Source: Simplicispira suum | GTDB taxonomy: Bacteria > Pseudomonadota > Gammaproteobacteria > Burkholderiales > Burkholderiaceae_C | Assembly: GCF_003008595.1 (NCBI RefSeq) | Contig: NZ_CP027669.1 | Location: forward strand, 3,348,001-3,412,000 | Reading direction: 5' to 3' | DNA length: 64,000 bases | The notes under the pieces: model-generated | The model's input: the letters and a program-made list of their open reading frames with translations, nothing else | Databases searched by the model: none | What the model was told of the DNA's origin: nothing | Shown here: positions 63,707 to 64,000 of the stretch, one piece after another | Numbering within the stretch: the stretch's first letter is position 1 | Layout: every line of letters starts with the position of its first letter | Program-made: the position numbers and the translations under genes

Positions 63707-64000
63707 ATGAAGACAATTGAAATCTGCGCTGTCGCGCCAGACCCCGCCCAGAAGCTGGAGGTCCTCGAGATACTTGTGCGTGCGGGGCAAGTGGTCCAGA
63801 CCGGTGCGCTGCTCGCGACCGTTGAAACGCCGCAGGAAGCAATCGAATTGAGATCGCCTGAGGCAGGTCGTGTCAGCGAGGTATTGGCCGAGGTCGGTGC
63901 GGAGTTGGAATCCGGCGAGCTTCTGCTCCGGCTTGAAGTCGCTGCGCAGCAGGTTTCAAATAGCGTGACCGTCGTAACCTTACCCGACGTTGGAGATGCT
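63707..64000 (+). CDS. E2-like lipoyl-domain protein, 5' end (runs off the window)
   Basis: 98 codons visible, open to the end. MKTIEICAVAPDPAQKLEVL, AGQVVQTGALLATVETPQEAI and LRSPEAGRVSEVLAEVGAELESGELLLRLE have the shape of a lipoyl/biotinyl domain. The position normally holding the modified Lys (ETDKA) reads ETPQEA, and no Lys occurs after residue 16, so this domain cannot be lipoylated. A second domain appears to begin at VTVVTLPDVGDA. Likely the acyltransferase partner of the E1 at 50943. Confidence 0.7.
   Translation, partial: MKTIEICAVAPDPAQKLEVLEILVRAGQVVQTGALLATVETPQEAIELRSPEAGRVSEVLAEVGAELESGELLLRLEVAAQQVSNSVTVVTLPDVGDA

Overview
The window is a GC-rich beta-proteobacterial chromosome segment. 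Gene content and order (pepA-holC, lptF-lptG, CysB-type regulator, exbB-exbD-lpxK-kdsB-adk, both a monomeric and a dimeric isocitrate dehydrogenase) and a small palindromic intergenic repeat point to Comamonadaceae, probably close to Acidovorax. This placement is inference from family knowledge; no 16S gene or tRNA was seen.

1-25,040 is core chromosome: meso-DAP dehydrogenase, a PLP aminotransferase, cysB, cbiX, lptG/lptF, pepA-holC, a branched-chain amino acid binding protein, a D-2-hydroxyacid dehydrogenase, lexA with two tandem SOS boxes, an asparaginase, an envelope cluster (exbB-exbD-lpxK-Trm112-kdsB-adk), xseA, sodB and two isocitrate dehydrogenases. adk carries a one-base homopolymer frameshift. 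Copies of a palindromic intergenic repeat lie in frame inside xseA and lpxK.

25,080-50,790 is an integrative element of Tn4371-like organisation: tyrosine integrase, AlpA-like regulator, an accessory zone, then ParB-like protein, DUF736, DUF2958 twins, a DUF2285 gene (frameshifted), HTH protein, RepA with iteron-like repeats and DnaA-like boxes, ParA, a small RHH-like protein, DUF2840, TraF peptidase and relaxase. A 2.2-kb group II intron sits in the backbone. The accessory zone (about 26.4-35.8 kb) is visibly AT-richer. It holds a three-gene phosphorelay whose architecture matches the Detocs anti-phage system: a large alpha-solenoid GHKL kinase, a stand-alone receiver, and a receiver-nucleosidase effector. 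The effector gene is split by a complete IS5-family element flanked by a CTAG duplication; in-silico excision restores an exact 415-codon frame. A RelE/NadS-type toxin-antitoxin pair follows with an amber codon in the toxin, then a PD-(D/E)XK-like protein.

50,940-64,000 is probably cargo of the element: an IclR-regulated catabolic operon with a fused alpha/beta 2-oxoacid dehydrogenase E1, two amidase-signature hydrolases, a RidA protein, a class III aminotransferase, a complete branched-chain-type ABC importer and the start of a lipoyl-domain E2. Together they look like import of an amide or amino compound, amide hydrolysis, transamination and oxidative decarboxylation. The substrate cannot be named from sequence. 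The conjugation (tra/trb) genes expected after such cargo are not in the window.
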